In this document: one piece after another, positions 1 through 7,640 of the stretch
Layout: each line of letters starts with the position of its first letter
Numbering within the stretch: the stretch's first letter is position 1
Assembly (NCBI GenBank): GCA_003511845.1
Contig: DOIV01000269.1
Span: 1 to 11,811 of the forward strand
Length of the DNA stretch: 11,811 nt
Origin: Flavobacteriaceae bacterium
GTDB lineage: Bacteria; Bacteroidota; Bacteroidia; Flavobacteriales; Flavobacteriaceae
Reading direction: 5' to 3'
Translations under genes and position numbers: made by a program
Notes under the pieces: model-generated
What the model was told of the DNA's origin: nothing
The model's input: only the letters and a program-made list of their open reading frames with translations
The model's database searches: none

Positions 1-2
1 CA

Positions 3-437
3 AAGACCAGCCCTGAAACCAATATTATGACTGCCTTGGTGGCTACATCTAAAGGTGTTTCCAAAACTATTGCATTGGCAGAAAATGTAGATTATTCTAA
101 AATTTCACATTCAATAGGTATTGACACTATTATCAATAAAAAATTATTAGCTGCAAATAGTATTTTTAGATACATAAGAAAGGGTGATGTATTAGAAATT
201 ACAACTTTAAATAATCTTAATGCTGAAATTTTAGAATTTCAAGTACGCGAAAATTCAAAAATAACCAAAAGTATTATAAGAGATTTAGATTTCCCTCGTC
301 ATGCAACTATCGGTGGCGTTATCAGAGATGGCAAAGGTTATATTGCCTTGGGTGGATTTAAAATTCAACCTGGCGATAAAGTTGTCGTCAGCTGCCTTGC
401 AGATTCCATTACTACAGTTGAAACTTTCTTTGACTAA
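3..437 (+). CDS. trkA: TrkA, potassium uptake regulatory subunit, C-terminal part (cut by window start)
   Basis: This is the C-terminal part of the peripheral, cytoplasmic NAD-binding subunit that gates the TrkH potassium channel. The frame is open from base 3, before the ATG at 27, and the residues encoded there (SPETNIMT) fit the interior of a TrkA_N (RCK) domain, so that ATG is not the real start. About 145 codons are visible: the end of the second Rossmann-type RCK_N domain, with the family-typical SIGIDTIINKK stretch, then a complete RCK_C (TrkA_C) domain ending in GGFKIQPGDKVVV. Full TrkA is usually about 450 aa with two such RCK pairs, so roughly two thirds lies outside the window. The stop is 5 bp before trkH, which supports one operon and a shared role in K+ uptake. 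The assignment is firm; only the upstream extent is unknown. Confidence 0.93.
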   Translation, partial: KTSPETNIMTALVATSKGVSKTIALAENVDYSKISHSIGIDTIINKKLLAANSIFRYIRKGDVLEITTLNNLNAEILEFQVRENSKITKSIIRDLDFPRHATIGGVIRDGKGYIALGGFKIQPGDKVVVSCLADSITTVETFFD

Positions 438-442
438 CTAAA

Positions 443-1960
443 ATGAAGAACTTAAACATAAAAATCATTTTCCAAATGATGGGCTTATTGCTCCTCTTTA
501 ATGGTGCTTTTATGTTTATTTCTAGTGGAATCGGGTTTATATACAAAGATGGTTCAAGTAGAGGAATACTGTTTGCAGGATTGATTACCATTGCCATTGG
601 ATTACTATTTAGATTCACCACCAAAGGATTTAAAAAAGAAGTAAAAAAGCGTGAAGGTTACCTAATCGTTACCTTAGGATGGATTTTTATGTCTCTTTCT
701 GGCTCTTTACCTTACCTGCTCACAGAATCAATTCCTACTTTCACCAATGCCTTTTTTGAAACCATCTCTGGATATACCACAACAGGAGCATCCATTTTAG
801 ATGATATTGAAAGTATGCCGAAAGGCATCTTGTTTTGGCGTAGCACCACACACTGGATTGGCGGTATGGGAATCATCGTTTTAACCATTGCCGTATTGCC
901 ATTATTAGGTATAGGTGGTATGCAACTCTTTGCTGCCGAAGCACCTGGACCTTCTGCTGATAAATTACATCCTAGAATTACAGATACTGCCAAACGATTA
1001 TGGTATATTTATTTTGGATTAACCGTAGCTGAAACTATCATTTTAAAATTAGCGGGCATGAGTGTTTTTGACGCTATAAATCACGCTATGAGTACGTTGT
1101 CTACTGGTGGTTTCTCAACAAAAAATACTAGTGTTGCTTATTGGAATGACAATCCTGCTATACAATACATTATTACGTTTTTTATGATTGTAGCGGGTAC
1201 AAATTTTGTACTCAGTTATTTTGCTTTTAAAGGAAAATTCAAAAAAATAATTCAAGATGAAGAATTTAAAATTTACATTATAAACATGATTGTTATTAGT
1301 ACAGTTGTTGCTTTAGTAGTTTATCTTTCAGCTGACGTATCTACTGTGGCAACAGACACGCAAGTTATTGCCCATCCTATGGTTTTAGGAAGATTTGAAA
1401 GTGCTTTTAGACATGCCTTTTTTTCAAGTGTTTCTGTAATCACCACTACAGGTTTTGTTTCGGCAGATTTTACCATATGGACACCCTTTTTAACTATGGT
1501 ATTTTTCTTTTTAATGTTTTTTGGTGCCTCAGCAGGGTCAACCTCAGGTGGGGTAAAATTTGTACGTCATATCATTATGATAAAAAACGGATTTCTAGAA
1601 TTTAAAAGATCTATCCATCCAAATGCTGTAATTAGAGTAAGATACAATAACAAATCAGTATCTAGAGATATTGTATTTAACATCATCGCATTTTTTATAT
1701 TATATCTTATCGTGTTTGTTCTCGGCACATTAGTTTTTAGCATGCTAGGTTTAGATTTCACCAGTGCTATTGGTGGCTCAATATCTTCTTTAGGTAATGT
1801 CGGCCCTGCATTTGGCTCACTAAGCCCAGTCAATAATTACAACAGCTTACCAACTCTTGGTAAATGGTGGTCAGCATTTTTAATGCTCTTAGGAAGGTTA
1901 GAATTGTTTACCGTATTGATACTCTTTACTCCTTACTTTTGGAAAACCAATAGGTTTTAA
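443..1960 (+). CDS. trkH: TrkH family potassium transporter, membrane subunit
   Basis: This is the ion-conducting subunit of the Trk potassium uptake system in the inner membrane, 505 aa, a normal length for TrkH. It shows the four pore repeats of the SKT superfamily with their selectivity-filter glycines: TTTGAS at residues 112-117, STGGFST at 220-226, TTTGFVS at 334-340 and LGNVGPAFG at 450-458. The long hydrophobic stretches between them form the repeated TM-pore-TM units. The GSTSGGVKF segment (365-373) and the GRLELFTVL segment near the C-terminus (484-492) are also typical. The first ATG, 5 bp after the trkA stop, gives a start at a hydrophobic first helix as expected. TrkA and TrkH together form the gated complex. 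A KtrB-type protein would be the only alternative, and the length and C-terminal motif favour TrkH. No frameshift or missing filter glycine is seen. Confidence 0.96.
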   Translation: MKNLNIKIIFQMMGLLLLFNGAFMFISSGIGFIYKDGSSRGILFAGLITIAIGLLFRFTTKGFKKEVKKREGYLIVTLGWIFMSLSGSLPYLLTESIPTFTNAFFETISGYTTTGASILDDIESMPKGILFWRSTTHWIGGMGIIVLTIAVLPLLGIGGMQLFAAEAPGPSADKLHPRITDTAKRLWYIYFGLTVAETIILKLAGMSVFDAINHAMSTLSTGGFSTKNTSVAYWNDNPAIQYIITFFMIVAGTNFVLSYFAFKGKFKKIIQDEEFKIYIINMIVISTVVALVVYLSADVSTVATDTQVIAHPMVLGRFESAFRHAFFSSVSVITTTGFVSADFTIWTPFLTMVFFFLMFFGASAGSTSGGVKFVRHIIMIKNGFLEFKRSIHPNAVIRVRYNNKSVSRDIVFNIIAFFILYLIVFVLGTLVFSMLGLDFTSAIGGSISSLGNVGPAFGSLSPVNNYNSLPTLGKWWSAFLMLLGRLELFTVLILFTPYFWKTNRF

Positions 1961-2142
1961 GCCTCAAAGTTATTATAGAATTACTCCTTACCCTTACAAT
2001 TATTAGTGTCTGGCACGGAATTAGCTATAAATATACTGACTATAAAATATACTAAAACTGTTCATTTCTTGTTTATAAGTTAGTTCAAGCACAAAAAAAC
2101 GGAGAATGAATTCTTTTTATTTTAGCTGAATACTAAAAATTT

Positions 2143-2469
2143 ATGATTTTAATTTCAAAATATATCATCCCTAAAAACTATACTGGCTTAGCAGTATACC
2201 CTTTTATATTTTTAAAAAACAAATCTTTATCAGACAATTGGGTGCTTATCAATCATGAGCGTATACACTTAAAGCAACAAAAAGAACTACTATGGATTTT
2301 CTTCTTTCTATGGTACTTCATTGAATTTACTGTTCATCTTATCAGATTCAGAAATTGGAATAAAGCGTATCATAACATCAGTTTTGAAAAAGAAGCTTAT
2401 GATAATGAAGGGAATCCAAATTATATAAAAGACAGAGAAAATTGGTCTTTTATAAATTACCTCAAGTAA
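2143..2469 (+). CDS. Uncharacterised 108-aa zincin-like protein (HExxH, M56/M48-like core)
   Basis: I do not recognise a named gene. The 108-aa product carries HERIH at residues 38-42, a match to the zinc metalloprotease HExxH motif. A hydrophobic segment follows at about 49-67, then FEKEAYDNE at 81-89. This order (HExxH, hydrophobic helix, acidic E-x-x-A element) resembles the catalytic core of M56 (BlaR1-type) and M48 peptidases, where the third zinc ligand is a Glu in an ExEAD/ExxCD-like motif. By that comparison Glu82 would be the third ligand, with Tyr86 in place of the usual Asp. There is no signal peptide and no sensor or extra membrane domain, so it would be a very small protein of this kind. 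The ATG at 2143 has only an A/T-rich leader. It stands alone, 182 bp after trkH and 92 bp before icmF. Peptidase activity is inferred from the motifs only. Confidence 0.8.
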   Translation: MILISKYIIPKNYTGLAVYPFIFLKNKSLSDNWVLINHERIHLKQQKELLWIFFFLWYFIEFTVHLIRFRNWNKAYHNISFEKEAYDNEGNPNYIKDRENWSFINYLK

Positions 2470-2561
2470 AATTCAACTTCTTATGACACTTCAAAAGATT
2501 AATTTATAACCCAAAATTATTATTAATTAATCGTAAATTGCATCAATTAATTTTTAATTAA

Positions 2562-5500
2562 ATGGAGCAAATTCCAATCTACAAACCAAAAAACAAAGTA
2601 AGGATTGTAACCGCAGCGTCTTTATTTGATGGCCATGATGCCTCTATAAACATTATGCGTCGTATTATTCAGGCAACTGGCGTTGAAGTAATTCATCTAG
2701 GTCATGATAGAAGCGTTGAAGAAGTAGTAAATACGGCTATACAAGAAGATGCAAATGCTATTGCTATGACTTCTTACCAAGGAGGTCATAATGAGTATTT
2801 TAAATATATGTACGATTTATTACAAGAAAAAGGGGCTTCACAAATTAAAATTTTTGGTGGCGGTGGCGGTGTAATTCTTCCATCAGAAATTAAAGAATTA
2901 ATGAATTATGGAATTACTAGAATTTACTCTCCTGATGATGGTCGTGAAATGGGCTTACAAGGAATGATTAATGACATGATTTCAACCTGTGATAGTCCAA
3001 CTCTTCCTATTTCGACAAGCTCTGTACAGGCTGGGAAGGAGATTAATGATGTGAAAAATAAGTTGCAAAAAAAAGATATAAATACCATTGCAAGATTAAT
3101 AAGTATTGCTGAAAACAGACCTGAAGAATACAGAAAACTTGCAAAAGACTTTTCTACATCAGAAAAAAAAGACTCTCCTGTATTAGGAATTACTGGGACT
3201 GGTGGAGCAGGAAAATCTTCTTTAGTTGATGAATTGGTACGTCGATTTTTAGTTGATTTTCCAGAAAAAACTTTAGCAATTATTTCGGTTGATCCATCAA
3301 AAAGAAAAACTGGTGGTGCTTTACTTGGTGATCGTATTAGAATGAATGCCATTAAAAACAATCGTGTTTATATGCGTTCATTAGCAACTAGACAATCAAA
3401 TTTAGCATTGTCAAAACATGTCAGTGATGCCATTACAATTTTACAACAAGCAAATTATGATTTAATTATTTTAGAAACTTCAGGCATTGGTCAATCAGAT
3501 ACCGAAATTACAGAACATTCTGATGTTTCTTTATATGTTATGACACCTGAATATGGAGCTGCAACGCAATTAGAAAAAATTGATATGCTTGATTTTGCTG
3601 ACTTAATTGCTTTAAATAAATTTGATAAAAGAGGTGCTTTAGATGCGTTACGAGATGTGAAAAAACAGTACATGCGTAATAATAATTTGTGGGACACACC
3701 AATGGATAAGATGCCTGTTTACGGAACCATTGCATCACAATTTAATGACCCAGGCATGAATAGTTTGTATTGTGCTATTATGGATAAAATATCAACTTCA
3801 TTTGATGTGAGTTTCGATAGCAAATATCAGATTAGCAGTGAAATGAGTAAAAAACAATTCATCATTCCTCCAAATAGAACACGTTACTTATCTGAAATTA
3901 CTGAAATCAATCGTAATTATGATAAAACAGCTTTTGAACAAAAAGCAATTGCTCAAAAATTATTTGGAATATTTCAAACAATTCTTTCAGTTGCACTTAT
4001 CAGTTCTAGCGAAGTCGAGAACGATTTGTTAACTAAAAACGGTCTTAATGAAAAACAGGTTCTGAAACAATCTCAGAATGATACTAGTGATTTTCTAACA
4101 CTATTATTCAAAGAATTTGCTAAAGCAAAAATGGATTTAAATCCACATCATTGGACAACAATAATTAATTGGAAAACAAAAAAACAACGTTATAAAAACG
4201 AAATTTACACCTTTAAAGTTCGCGATAAAGAAATTAACATTAAAACACATACAACTTCATTATCACAATTAGAAATTCCAAAAATCTCATTACCAAAATA
4301 CGAAGCATGGGGCGATATTTTATATTGGACAATGCAAGAAAACGTACCAGGAGAATTTCCTTTTGCAGCTGGTATTTATCCTTTTAAACGAACTGGAGAA
4401 GATCCAACCAGAATGTTTGCTGGAGAAGGTGGACCAGAGCGAACCAATAAACGTTTTCATTATGTAAGTTTAGGTATGGATGCAAAACGTCTTTCAACCG
4501 CATTTGACAGCGTTACACTTTACGGAAATGACCCTCACTTAAGACCAGATATTTATGGTAAAATTGGAAATGCAGGAGTTTCAATTTGTTGTTTAGACGA
4601 TTTGAAGAAGCTGTATTCAGGTTTTGAATTAACCAACCCAATGACTTCAGTTTCTATGACCATTAATGGCCCTGCACCTATGTTACTTGGTTTTTTCATG
4701 AATGCAGCCATTGACCAAGAATGTGAAAAGCACATTATAGCAAAGAAATTAGAAAAAGAAGTTGAGAAAAAAATAAATGAAATTTATAAGAAAAAAAAGG
4801 TTTCAAGACCAAAATATCAAGGTGATTTACCTGAAGGAAATAATGGGTTAGGTCTGATGTTACTTGGAGTGACAGGAGATGAAGTTTTACCAAAAGATGT
4901 TTATACAAAAATAAAACACGAAACCATAAGCAAAGTCCGCGGTACAGTTCAAGCAGATATTTTAAAAGAAGATCAAGCACAAAACACATGTATTTTCTCT
5001 ACAGAATTTGCCTTGCGGTTAATGGGCGATGTTCAAGACTATTTTATTGAAAATAAAGTTAGAAATTTCTATTCAGTTTCTATTTCTGGGTATCATATTG
5101 CAGAAGCTGGAGCAAATCCGATTTCACAATTAGCATTTACATTATCAAACGGATTTACTTACGTAGAATATTATTTATCTAGAGGAATGGACATCAACAA
5201 ATTTGGCCCAAACTTATCATTCTTTTTCTCTAACGGAATTGATCCTGAATATTCAGTAATTGGTCGAGTTGCTCGCAAAATATGGGCAAAAGCGATGAAA
5301 TTAAAATATGGAGCAAATGAAAGAGCACAGATGCTTAAATATCATATTCAAACCTCAGGCCGTTCGTTACATGCTCAAGAAATTGATTTTAATGATATCC
5401 GCACTTCTTTACAAGCTCTTTATGCAATTTACGACAATTGTAACTCACTACATACTAATGCTTATGATGAAGCCATTACAACACCGACTGAAGAATCGGT

Positions 5501-6038
5501 CAGAAGAGCTATGGCAATTCAATTGATTATCAATAAAGAATTAGGATTGGCAAAAAATGAGAACCCAATACAAGGTGCTTTTATCATTGAAGAATTAACT
5601 GATTTGGTAGAAGAGGCTATCTATATGGAGTTTGACAGAATTACAGAAAGAGGTGGCGTTTTAGGTGCTATGGAAACCATGTACCAACGTAGTAAAATTC
5701 AAGAAGAAAGTTTATATTACGAAACATTAAAATATACTGGTGAATTTCCAATAATAGGTGTAAACACTTTTTTAAGTTCTAAAGGCTCACCAACAGAAAT
5801 ACCTAAAGAAGTCATAAGAGCTACAGAAGAAGAAAAACAATATCAAATTGAAGTTGTAGAAAATCTAAATAAAGGAAATGCTAAAATAGTAGCTGAACAA
5901 TTACAGTTGTTACAAGAAAAATCAATCAACAACGAAAATGTTTTTGCTCAATTAATGGAGGCAACCAAAGTTTGTTCTTTAGGTGAAATAACCAATGCTT
6001 TATTTAGTGTTGGCGGTCAATATAGACGTAATATGTAA
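2562..6038 (+). CDS. icmF: Fused isobutyryl-CoA mutase (B12-binding + G-protein chaperone + mutase)
   Basis: This adenosylcobalamin-dependent enzyme interconverts isobutyryl-CoA and n-butyryl-CoA in the cytoplasm; related acyl-CoAs are known substrates in the family. At 1158 aa it has the IcmF domain order. The B12-binding domain is about residues 12-140, with DGHDAS at 23-28 whose His25 is the lower cobalt ligand. The MeaB-like GTPase chaperone spans about 200-420, with P-loop GTGGAGKS (212-219), ETSGIGQSD (305-313) and NKFD (352-355). The mutase TIM barrel runs from about 575 to the end. In the mutase, QAQNT (805-809) stands where methylmalonyl-CoA mutases have MVRNT. This replaces the Arg that holds the carboxylate of methylmalonyl-CoA with Gln807, and Phe608 probably replaces the mutase Tyr. 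Both fit an isobutyryl-CoA rather than a methylmalonyl-CoA enzyme; this comparison is from memory. The stop lies 7 bp before the mscS-type gene. No B12 riboswitch fits in the 92-bp leader. Confidence 0.95.
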   Translation: MEQIPIYKPKNKVRIVTAASLFDGHDASINIMRRIIQATGVEVIHLGHDRSVEEVVNTAIQEDANAIAMTSYQGGHNEYFKYMYDLLQEKGASQIKIFGGGGGVILPSEIKELMNYGITRIYSPDDGREMGLQGMINDMISTCDSPTLPISTSSVQAGKEINDVKNKLQKKDINTIARLISIAENRPEEYRKLAKDFSTSEKKDSPVLGITGTGGAGKSSLVDELVRRFLVDFPEKTLAIISVDPSKRKTGGALLGDRIRMNAIKNNRVYMRSLATRQSNLALSKHVSDAITILQQANYDLIILETSGIGQSDTEITEHSDVSLYVMTPEYGAATQLEKIDMLDFADLIALNKFDKRGALDALRDVKKQYMRNNNLWDTPMDKMPVYGTIASQFNDPGMNSLYCAIMDKISTSFDVSFDSKYQISSEMSKKQFIIPPNRTRYLSEITEINRNYDKTAFEQKAIAQKLFGIFQTILSVALISSSEVENDLLTKNGLNEKQVLKQSQNDTSDFLTLLFKEFAKAKMDLNPHHWTTIINWKTKKQRYKNEIYTFKVRDKEINIKTHTTSLSQLEIPKISLPKYEAWGDILYWTMQENVPGEFPFAAGIYPFKRTGEDPTRMFAGEGGPERTNKRFHYVSLGMDAKRLSTAFDSVTLYGNDPHLRPDIYGKIGNAGVSICCLDDLKKLYSGFELTNPMTSVSMTINGPAPMLLGFFMNAAIDQECEKHIIAKKLEKEVEKKINEIYKKKKVSRPKYQGDLPEGNNGLGLMLLGVTGDEVLPKDVYTKIKHETISKVRGTVQADILKEDQAQNTCIFSTEFALRLMGDVQDYFIENKVRNFYSVSISGYHIAEAGANPISQLAFTLSNGFTYVEYYLSRGMDINKFGPNLSFFFSNGIDPEYSVIGRVARKIWAKAMKLKYGANERAQMLKYHIQTSGRSLHAQEIDFNDIRTSLQALYAIYDNCNSLHTNAYDEAITTPTEESVRRAMAIQLIINKELGLAKNENPIQGAFIIEELTDLVEEAIYMEFDRITERGGVLGAMETMYQRSKIQEESLYYETLKYTGEFPIIGVNTFLSSKGSPTEIPKEVIRATEEEKQYQIEVVENLNKGNAKIVAEQLQLLQEKSINNENVFAQLMEATKVCSLGEITNALFSVGGQYRRNM

Positions 6039-6045
6039 TAAAAAT

Positions 6046-6864
6046 ATGGAAAAATTCAATACTTTTTTAGATCAAGCTATAGATTATATTTGGATGTACG
6101 GTCCAAAAATTCTACTTGCTGTAATTATCCTATTTATAGGATTTAAAGTTATTAAAAAACTTGTCAAACTTATTGGACTAGCATTAGAAAAAGGTGGAAT
6201 TTCTCAAAATATTCGCCCGTTTTTAATGTCAATAATTGATGTGCTTTTAAAAATTGCCTTATTATTAATCGCCGCAGCAATAGTAGGAATTGAACTCTCA
6301 ATTTTTACTGCAATTATTGCAGCTTCTGTATTTGCTATTGGTATGGCATTACAAGGAAGTTTAGGTAATTTCGCATCAGGATTAATTGTTTTATCACTAA
6401 AACCTTACAAAGTCAACGACTGGATACAGATTGAAGATAAATTTGGAAAAGTAGAAGAAATTGGAGTTTTTAATACAAAAATTGTTACTCCAGGAAAAAA
6501 AACAATGATTATTCCAAATTCAAAAATTACTGGAGAAGTTGTCACTAACTATTCTGAAAAAGGAGTTATAAGATTAGAGATTAATGTAACGATGCCTTAT
6601 GAAGAAAGTTTCCCTAAAGTCAAAAGTATTATTGTTAATTCTTTGAAAACTGTCAATAATATTTTAGACACTCCCGTTCCTGAAATCGGTATAGAAAGTT
6701 TTGATAGTCATAATGTACAAATTACTGTTCGCCCATATGCTAACCCTGATAATTACTGGCAAGTAACCTTTGACACACATGAAGCAATCAAAAAAGCCTT
6801 TAGCGATAATGCAATTAAAGTTGCTTATTCTGAAGGTGTTGAATTTGGATCGATTGGTGAATAA
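6046..6864 (+). CDS. MscS family small-conductance mechanosensitive channel
   Basis: This 272-aa inner-membrane channel of the MscS family should release solutes on hypo-osmotic shock. It has three N-terminal membrane helices (about 20-42, 60-83 and 85-117). The third is the pore-lining helix with the family signature: small Ala/Gly residues, then GMALQGSLGNFASG (99-112). The beta domain follows (KPYKVNDWIQIEDKFG, 119-134; then the TPGKKTMIIPNSK element) and the alpha/beta cytosolic cage runs to the end, so it is a short E. coli MscS-like form (286 aa) without extra sensor domains. I use the ATG at 6046. The same frame is open back to an ATG at 5995, but that adds 17 unlikely residues overlapping the icmF 3' end. 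It sits 7 bp after icmF and is probably cotranscribed, though I see no functional link. Confidence 0.94.
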   Translation: MEKFNTFLDQAIDYIWMYGPKILLAVIILFIGFKVIKKLVKLIGLALEKGGISQNIRPFLMSIIDVLLKIALLLIAAAIVGIELSIFTAIIAASVFAIGMALQGSLGNFASGLIVLSLKPYKVNDWIQIEDKFGKVEEIGVFNTKIVTPGKKTMIIPNSKITGEVVTNYSEKGVIRLEINVTMPYEESFPKVKSIIVNSLKTVNNILDTPVPEIGIESFDSHNVQITVRPYANPDNYWQVTFDTHEAIKKAFSDNAIKVAYSEGVEFGSIGE

Positions 6865-6873
6865 ATTAGCTAG

Positions 6874-6918
6874 AAATGTATCTTTTACAAAAAAATATTT
6901 GAAATAAATGCATCTTTT
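6874..6918 (+). repeat. 13-bp direct repeat upstream of the cysteine-rich peptide and sigma factor
   Basis: AAATGTATCTTTT at 6874-6886 and AAATGCATCTTTT at 6906-6918 match at 12 of 13 positions. Their starts are 32 bp apart, about three turns of the helix, so both copies face the same side of the DNA. They occupy the 96-bp gap between the mscS-type gene and the cysteine-rich peptide gene at 6961. This arrangement is typical of paired operator sites, but the region is A/T-rich and chance remains possible. No complete TTG-N17-23-TAnnTTTG promoter is visible in the gap; the nearest is AATATTTG at 6894-6901, between the repeats, without a properly spaced TTG. Confidence 0.4.
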
Positions 6919-6960
6919 TTATATTTTATTAGTCTATTAAGTGAACTTAAAACAGTAATT

Positions 6961-7062
6961 ATGAAAAATACAGAATGTACATGTAATTGTGAAGAATGTA
7001 AAAACAATAATTGTGTAAATTGTAGTTGTGACAACTGCACTTGCTCTAATTGTAATTGCTAA
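6961..7062 (+). CDS. Small cysteine-rich, metallothionein-like peptide (33 aa)
   Basis: A complete short frame, ATG to TAA, encodes 33 residues of which 11 are Cys (6, 8, 10, 13, 18, 21, 23, 26, 28, 31, 33). The N-terminal part has CTCNC and CNCEEC. From residue 18 on there is a strict five-residue repeat, C-x-N-C-x, three times (CVNCS, CDNCT, CSNCN) plus a final Cys. Dense CxC and CxxC pairs with Asn, Glu, Asp and Lys and no aromatic residues are what metallothioneins and other metal-thiolate peptides look like, so soft-metal binding (Zn, Cu, Cd) is the likely activity. I know of no named family for it. Its stop is 10 bp before the sigma factor start, so the two are probably cotranscribed. 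Synonymous codon variation between the repeat units (TGT/TGC, AAT/AAC) argues for selection on the protein rather than a recent DNA duplication. At 33 codons it is easily missed by gene callers. Confidence 0.75.
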   Translation: MKNTECTCNCEECKNNNCVNCSCDNCTCSNCNC

Positions 7063-7072
7063 TCTACCTACA

Positions 7073-7612
7073 ATGACTACACATCAAGTTTGGAAAAAAT
7101 ACTCAGACGATGTAAAACGTTTTATCATCAGCAAAGTAAAAAACACTACTATTGCTGATGATATTTTACAAGATACTTTTATCAAAATTCATACAAAACT
7201 TCATACATTAAAAGATGTAACTAAATTAAAATCGTGGATTTTTACCATTACAAGAAACTCCATTTTAGATCATTTTAAACTGACCAATAAAAAAGTTGAA
7301 ATTGCCAATTTTGAATCTGAAACAGAAATTGAAGCAACCATTCATACTGAAAAAGATTGTTTAAGAGGTATTTTAAAGAACTTACCAAAAAAATATAGAG
7401 ACCCATTATTCTTGTCAGATATCAAAGGAATGAAACAGGCAGAAGTTGCCCATCAATTAAAACTTTCTTTACCAACTGTAAAATCTCAAATTCAACGTGC
7501 ACGAAAACTTATTGCACAAGGTTTTATTGATTGTTGCGGATTTGTACTTAACGAAAAAGGGAAACTTGTTGGCGAAATTCAAGAAAAAGAAGATTGTAAC
7601 GTTTGTAAATAA
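7073..7612 (+). CDS. sigZ: ECF-type RNA polymerase sigma factor, SigZ family
   Basis: This 179-aa alternative sigma factor should direct RNA polymerase to a specific promoter set. Region sigma-2 is at about 1-68, with the DDILQDTFIKIHTKL segment and KLKSWIFTITRNSILDHFK. Region sigma-4, a helix-turn-helix, is at about 95-150 (LPKKYRDPL, then KGMKQAEVAHQL and SLPTVKSQIQRARK). The C-terminal tail, about 30 residues beyond sigma-4, contains Cys154-Cys155 and Cys175-x-x-Cys178; such a tail is characteristic of the SigZ group as I know it. The start at 7073 is chosen because the open frame back to 7028 only adds an out-of-frame reading of the cysteine-rich gene. No anti-sigma factor gene is adjacent. 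The direct upstream partner is the cysteine-rich peptide, which with the Cys tail suggests control by metal or thiol state (inference). Confidence 0.88.
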   Translation: MTTHQVWKKYSDDVKRFIISKVKNTTIADDILQDTFIKIHTKLHTLKDVTKLKSWIFTITRNSILDHFKLTNKKVEIANFESETEIEATIHTEKDCLRGILKNLPKKYRDPLFLSDIKGMKQAEVAHQLKLSLPTVKSQIQRARKLIAQGFIDCCGFVLNEKGKLVGEIQEKEDCNVCK

Positions 7613-7624
7613 TTTTTATATTTG
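7594..7624 (+). promoter_or_regulatory. Flavobacterial vegetative promoter (TTG-N20-TATATTTG)
   Basis: TTG at 7594-7596 and TATATTTG at 7617-7624 match the Bacteroidota/Flavobacterium consensus TTG-N17-23-TAnnTTTG exactly, with a 20-bp spacer. It overlaps the last codons of the sigma factor gene. Transcription would begin near 7631, leaving a leader of about 10 nt before the ATG at 7641. It probably gives the DUF1684 lipoprotein and the downstream PLP enzyme expression independent of sigZ. Confidence 0.6.
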
Positions 7625-7640
7625 GTAAAATTCTTAACAC

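Noticed and set aside
2094..2122. Possible terminator (A run, AGAA-TGAA-TTCT, T run) before the 108-aa gene
   Set aside because: The stem has four pairs plus two G-T wobbles at most; too weak to call.
2470..2561. Possible cobalamin riboswitch before the B12-dependent icmF
   Set aside because: The gap is only 92 bp, very A/T-rich, and has no B12-box-like GC-containing segment or stable helices.
2847..2872. GGTGGC-type simple repeat in icmF
   Set aside because: It encodes the FGGGGGV loop of the B12-binding domain, a family feature, not a repeat expansion.
2924..3361. 145-codon minus-strand open frame inside icmF
   Set aside because: It lies antisense to the intact G-protein domain including the P-loop; composition is that of a shadow frame.
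5995..6045. Upstream ATG extending the mscS-type gene by 17 residues
   Set aside because: The added residues overlap the icmF end, are not part of the MscS N-terminus, and the ATG at 6046 has a typical A-rich leader.
7028..7072. Upstream ATG extending the sigma factor by 15 residues
   Set aside because: These residues are an out-of-frame reading of the cysteine-rich gene; sigma-2 homology begins naturally from the ATG at 7073.
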